A DNA stretch of 64,000 nt from Emydura subglobosa (lineage: Eukaryota; Chordata; Testudines; Chelidae): the NCBI GenBank assembly GCA_007922225.1, contig ML679966.1:60446969-60510968 (forward strand), given 5' to 3'. The first letter of the stretch is position 1. Each line of letters opens with the position of its first letter. Of this stretch, positions 59,957 to 64,000 are shown piece by piece. The notes below the pieces were generated by a model. It was not told the DNA's origin. It worked only from the letters and a program-made list of their open reading frames with translations, and made no database searches. The position numbers and the translations under genes are program-made.

Positions 59957-60294
59957 CAGTAAAACCTCAGAGTTATGAACATCAGAGTAATGAACTGACC
60001 AGTAAACCACACACCTCATTTGGAACCAGAAATATGCAATCAGGCAGCTGCAGAGAGAGAGGGGAGGGGAAAAGCAAATAGAGTACAGTACTGTTTTAAA
60101 AGTAAACTGTTTAAAAAAATAAAGGGAAAGCAGCGTTTTTCTTCTGCATAATAGTGTTTTAAAGCTGTATTAAGTCAATGTTCAGTTGTAAACTTTTGAA
60201 AGAACAACCATAACATTTTGTTCAGAGTTATGAACATTTCGGTGTTACGAACAACCTCCATTCCCGAGGTGTTCGTAACCCTGAGGTTCTACTG
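59957..60294. mobile_element. Tc1/mariner-type MITE with TA duplication
   Basis: Left end 'cagtaaaacctcagagtta' is mirrored by 'taaccctgaggttctactg' at the right, with TA on both sides (59955-59956 and 60295-60296). Inner words 'cagagttatgaacat' repeat directly and inverted near both ends ('gttcagagttatgaac', 'gtgttcgtaac'). The 338-bp unit is non-coding. TA duplication and CAGT ends indicate Tc1/mariner (Tigger-like). Confidence 0.85.
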
Positions 60295-60689
60295 TATTCA
60301 GTTTGGTACATATTAGCAAAGTTGTATGTTTCTACTGAGTAAAAACCCAGATGTAAAATAACGGACAGTTAGTTAGTGCATCTCATGCCTCATATATAAC
60401 AGAGGTTTTTGGAGAAGTTTGCATAACACCTGCTTGGACTGATCCAGTGTGGCTATTTTCTCTGCCGCTTTAAACAGTATATGTTTAAAAGCAAAGGGAA
60501 TGGCAAAATGGGTTTGATAAAAGAGGGACAGATTCATGAAGTAATGGATAATACTGCTGCAACCAGAAAAATGGTTACCTAATGGTCTTTAACAGGAAGT
60601 GCAGTTAGTATTCAATTGTCCAATGGCAATTGTCATGTGTTAAAATATTCCTAAAATAAAATAACTGATTAGGGTTGAATTTCTGATCC

Positions 60690-60712
60690 CTCCCCTCCCC
60701 CCCCCCCCCCCA

Positions 60713-60755
<43 letters not shown>
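60690..60755. repeat. Poly-C run followed by (CA)n microsatellite
   Basis: About 16 C (60696-60711) then 'accacacacac' through about 60754. The minus-strand ORF over it (poly-Cys/Val) is artefactual. Confidence 0.95.
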
Positions 60756-60759
<4 letters not shown>

Positions 60760-61724
60760 GTAACTTACATTTTTATTCAGATACACAGTCTTCCTGGATG
60801 TGTTTTCTCTCCTCTGTTTGACTGGAAACAGCACTCCTTTTATAAAACAGCCAAGCATTTAGAAAGACACAAGGCACAGGAAATTCTTTTGTGGTGTGTA
60901 TTAATGTATGGTGTTCCCAGTCTACAAACATCGGTCTGAATATTTCACCGGTAGTGGTGAATTATAGGAGGCCACTTCCATTTGAGGAGAGCTGTTTAAC
61001 TTGCTTGTGGTTCTGGGGCTCATTCAAACACTCAAACAAAATAAAGGGAATGGATGTAATAACTTCTTTAAGGAAAGGCCATAAAAAGCTACAGGGCCAT
61101 GTAAACACATTGGGTCATTTGCTAGATATGTAAGTGATGGGTTTGCAGTTCAATTTCAAGGATGTGGATAATGTTTTGCAGGTATCTTGACTAAATTTCA
61201 TCCTTATAGTGAGACTTTGATCTAATTTTTTTTGCCAAGGTTTCATTATGGGGGGGACAAATTAAAATTCACTTTTAATATTTCAGTTCCCTTTATCATA
61301 ATACTAATTTGTTCTTAATGTTTTCTGCTTATTTTGTTTCTTTTCTGGGGATGAGACAAACACTTTCTGGGGAAGTGAGGAACATTTCATTTATGACAGA
61401 TGCAGTTACATTATTGAGTTATGGTAGCATCATGTACTATTCTAGAAAGGAAAGAAATAAGATACAGTTTTCCTTCTGTACTCTAACATGCTTGGACAAA
61501 TCACAAAGTAATTGTTTTGGCTTAGGAGTATTCAGTTAGCTGCAATTCTTCAGAGCTGAAAAACAAAGCAAGAGCTATGAATTAGATGAAACCACAATCA
61601 GCCACAAATACTAGTTTACACTGGTTCATGATTAGATGATAAACATCTTGCCTATGATGCATCCTCTTTCACGATCCTATCAATAATCACAAGATTTTTG
61701 AGATCACTGACTAGATGATGGACT

Positions 61725-61728
<4 letters not shown>

Positions 61729-61763
<35 letters not shown>

Positions 61764-61766
61764 TAA
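61729..61766. repeat. (TA)n microsatellite
   Basis: A run of TA dinucleotides of about 19 units with one interruption near the 3' end. Confidence 0.95.
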
Positions 61767-61951
61767 GAGGATTATAAGTATTATATTATTGCATAGTCAA
61801 TTGATGTCAATGGGAATAAGTTCTTTGTTGTATCTGGGTCAGAGTACTCAATGTTTTGCAAGATTACCCCAATCATTTTGAAATATCCTTCAGACATCAC
61901 AAATTAAAATAACGTTACCAATTCTGTCTCCTTGGAATACAGTCAACAATA

Positions 61952-62085
61952 TAGTAATTGTAAGCTCTTTTCAGGCAGAAACTGCCTTTTTGTTGTTTTA
62001 CGTACAGTGTCTAGCATAGTGGGGTCTGATCCATGAGTGGGACTACTAGACACTGTTCCAATAGAAATAATATAATAATAGTTAT
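61952..62085 (+). repeat. L2/MIR-like 3' tail
   Basis: 'attgtaagctcttttcagg', 'cagtgtctagcatagtgggg' and 'gatccatgagtgggactac', ending in 'aataatataataatag'. Same module as 325-397 and the inverse of 655-762. Confidence 0.7.
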
Positions 62086-63618
62086 ATTGGGGAATATAGA
62101 TTATTTGTCAGGATGGTTGGAAGGCTGCTGAAGAAAGCAGAATAACTTAAATAAAAGCTATAATAAAATATACTTTACATTGCAAACTGAACACATGGCA
62201 TTCTAAAAGTATGGTACTGTAAGCATCCTCTCTCAGTATTTCTTTAAATGTTTTTAAGACCTCACTTTGCTGTTCATCAGTTTTCTTGTGCAACTGCAGG
62301 AACATCCATGCTATGTTTGTTTTTAGTGAGCATTATGACTTTCAAAGAATTACCAGAATGTCTTTAGACCTCTCAATTACTCATTTTGCTCCTTTAAAAC
62401 ACAGAAAAGTTCTGTCTAAACTTCAAGTTATGTGCAGGTTAATGCTGTGTACTGCCATGCACGAAAACAGGGTTTGGAGTTGTATGGTGTTCTGTATCTT
62501 GTTGTTTTTATGGTACCCTCCTTGTTGCTCACTAGGGAATAATTAGGGCCATTAGTAATGTGGAGATGCCATTTTTAGCTCTACATTTCTTCGTTTCATA
62601 GTCCTCTTGAACTGTGGTGGCTTCAGAGATCAACACTTATGTAGTATAATTGTAATGGAATTGAAAATATTGTAAAACTTCATAATTAAGAACTTACAAA
62701 CTGATAATGCCCAAAGGAATTTCATCCTCTCAAGTCAAGGGATGCAGCTGTAATGTGTGACCTTATCTAAAAGAGCAAGGAGATTAAAATGAGTGTATAG
62801 TGATGGTAATGCTTTGGACACTCTTCAGTTCAACCTGGATGCATATATGCTCTTTTCTTAATACTCATGCCTTAGTACTGACAAGTGTGATGTTCCCTCC
62901 CCACTCCAAAAATATTGTTTTGTGTACTACTGCAGATGCATTACACAAATTGCCAAGATCTTACTTAAAAATGTGACTTTTAAGCAGACATGATAAGAAT
63001 CTTGCTCAGGCCTCTTTCTTTGTTTAGTTTTTCCAATCTTGATGGTACAACGCTTTGACAGATAAGGCCTGATACTGCACTATTGAAGTAAATGTGAGTT
63101 TTGCTATTGACTTCAGTTGGAGTATGTTTGGGCCTACAGTCTTTAGTTCTGGCACCTGGTCAGAAAAGAAGCAGATCCTAGGATAAACTGCAAAACTTAT
63201 GGGAATAAGTTGGGAATCAATGTTTGTGGTTTCACAATCAGAATAAAACCATACAATCTATTTCCATTAGCACTTTCCTGGTTGGCATAGTTTATGGACA
63301 CATTTGATTACTTTATTTTGAGTACAGTATATGTTAAAGAATCGCCTTCTTGGTGAACAAACTGGTTCTTTCACTCTCCCTCAATCATCCCTTTGAGGAA
63401 ATATGGAGAGCGTATTTTATTAGTGCTCTTCTTTCTTGATCTAAATCTGCATGCTTACAGACAATATTTGATGCTGCTGCTGAAAGCCTTGGGCCCCTTC
63501 ACTTGCTGTCCACCTATTAATCCATTTCTGAGGGGATTATTAATACTTAGGCTTGGCAGATTTTTTATTTTTCATAATGTCAACTATCAGTTTATTTTTA
63601 AGCATTTTAAAATTTATC
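62086..63618 (+). other. PDGFC intron 1, no further element recognised
   Basis: A foldback fragment is likely at 63060-63135 ('taaggcctgatactgcac', 'gacttcagttggagtatg'). The remaining sequence is AT-rich without exon or element ends. Confidence 0.45.

Positions 63619-63660
<42 letters not shown>
63619..63660. repeat. Poly(T) tract (about 40 T)
   Basis: An uninterrupted run of T follows 'aaatttatcga'. It may be the 3' poly(A) of a minus-strand retroposed sequence, but the flanking 'gggaaagtttcacaattg' is not recognised. Confidence 0.9.
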
Positions 63661-63661
<1 letters not shown>

Positions 63662-64000
63662 GGAAAGTTTCACAATTGTAGGAAATTAGGCAGGGTCAGA
63701 CGATAGTGGAGTCAGACAATTATTGACAGTAGATTTGAGATTCAAAAAGTTAAAACTTCACAACTGTTAAAGCACATTGTCAAGATCACTTTTTATAATT
63801 TGACAAGTGAATATCTTAGTCAATCTATAACAAGTTCTCAAGCAGCATTTTTCTTTCTTTGCCTATACGTAAATTTAAATGATTATTGATGGAAATATTT
63901 TTTCATCTATTTGTTTGTATGGAGAAATCAACATTTACCAGTAAAAATTTAATCATTCCAAGCCTAATTATGTTTCAACGCTGAAAGCAGCCAGTCAAAG

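Larger units (their letters stand above)
49494..64000 (+). other. PDGFC: PDGFC intron 1 (5' part)
   Basis: The intron opens with 'gtaagg' at 49494 and does not end in this window, so it is at least 14.5 kb. PDGFC has a very long gene in vertebrates, and a large first intron is in keeping. No PDGFC exon 2 (CUB start) was found. The early part holds a purine/pyrimidine Z-type 'cacacgcgcgcgcg' at about 49527-49540, a 12-G run near 49715 and a C/T-run near 49956-49973. Transposon copies within it are listed separately. Confidence 0.85.

Noticed and set aside
60420..60470. CR1 3' end ('ggactgatccagtgtggc')
   Set aside because: Only about 25 bases match and the terminal repeat is missing; too short to annotate.
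60640..60858. Minus-strand ORF with Cys-Val repeats
   Set aside because: Translation of a CA microsatellite.

Overview
This is vertebrate nuclear DNA, almost certainly from a sauropsid and most probably a turtle. The evidence is the repeat mixture: CR1 LINEs with turtle/archosaur-type 3' ends, old MIR and L2-like tails, many PIF/Harbinger-type miniature elements whose ends read like 'GTCTACACT', a vertebrate Ty3/gypsy element, and a large AT-rich intergenic background. There are no bacterial features. The species call is inference from repeat style.

The one host gene I can support is PDGFC (platelet-derived growth factor C) on the + strand. Coding exon 1 is at 49376-49493. It encodes the signal peptide and the start of the mature N-terminus and ends at a GTAAGG splice donor in phase 1. 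It lies at the 3' edge of a CpG-island promoter/5' UTR (about 47.7-49.6 kb) that contains two upstream ORFs and a four-tract G-quadruplex motif. Everything from 49494 to the window end is PDGFC intron 1; about 47 kb upstream is 5' flanking DNA with no recognisable exon.

Layout, left to right. 0-9 kb: unique-looking AT-rich DNA with L2-like tails, a CR1 3' half (3.42-4.69 kb) and one miniature transposon (8.27-8.56 kb). 9.1-13.2 kb: two related terminal-inverted-repeat elements carrying tRNA-like modules in opposite orientations. 13-26 kb: MIR and CR1 fragments, several Harbinger-type MITEs, a long palindromic element and a mosaic turtle-type repeat. 26.1-31.2 kb: a broken Ty3/gypsy retrotransposon with both LTRs and target-site duplication, carrying a MITE in its leader. 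33.3-34.4 kb: an endonuclease-only fragment of an I/Jockey-like LINE. 38.9-43.2 kb: a relic autonomous PIF/Harbinger transposon with convergent Myb/SANT-like and transposase genes, both broken, and another MITE inside its first intron. 43.8-45.8 kb: a tandem repeat and an old CR1 interrupted by a 100-N assembly gap bordered by artefact-like G and C runs. 46.8 kb: a hAT MITE with 8-bp duplication. 47.7-49.6 kb: the PDGFC promoter and exon 1. 49.6-64 kb: intron 1 with an RTE-like LINE, a probable LTR, a Tc1/mariner MITE with TA duplication, and microsatellites.

No CRISPR array, operon, functional tRNA or rRNA gene was seen. The transposon genes are all disrupted and do not work with PDGFC; their value is as insertion history. 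The best leads for follow-up are the paired tRNA-like modules inside the TIR elements, the upstream ORFs and G4 motif at PDGFC, the endonuclease-only LINE and the gap artefact.
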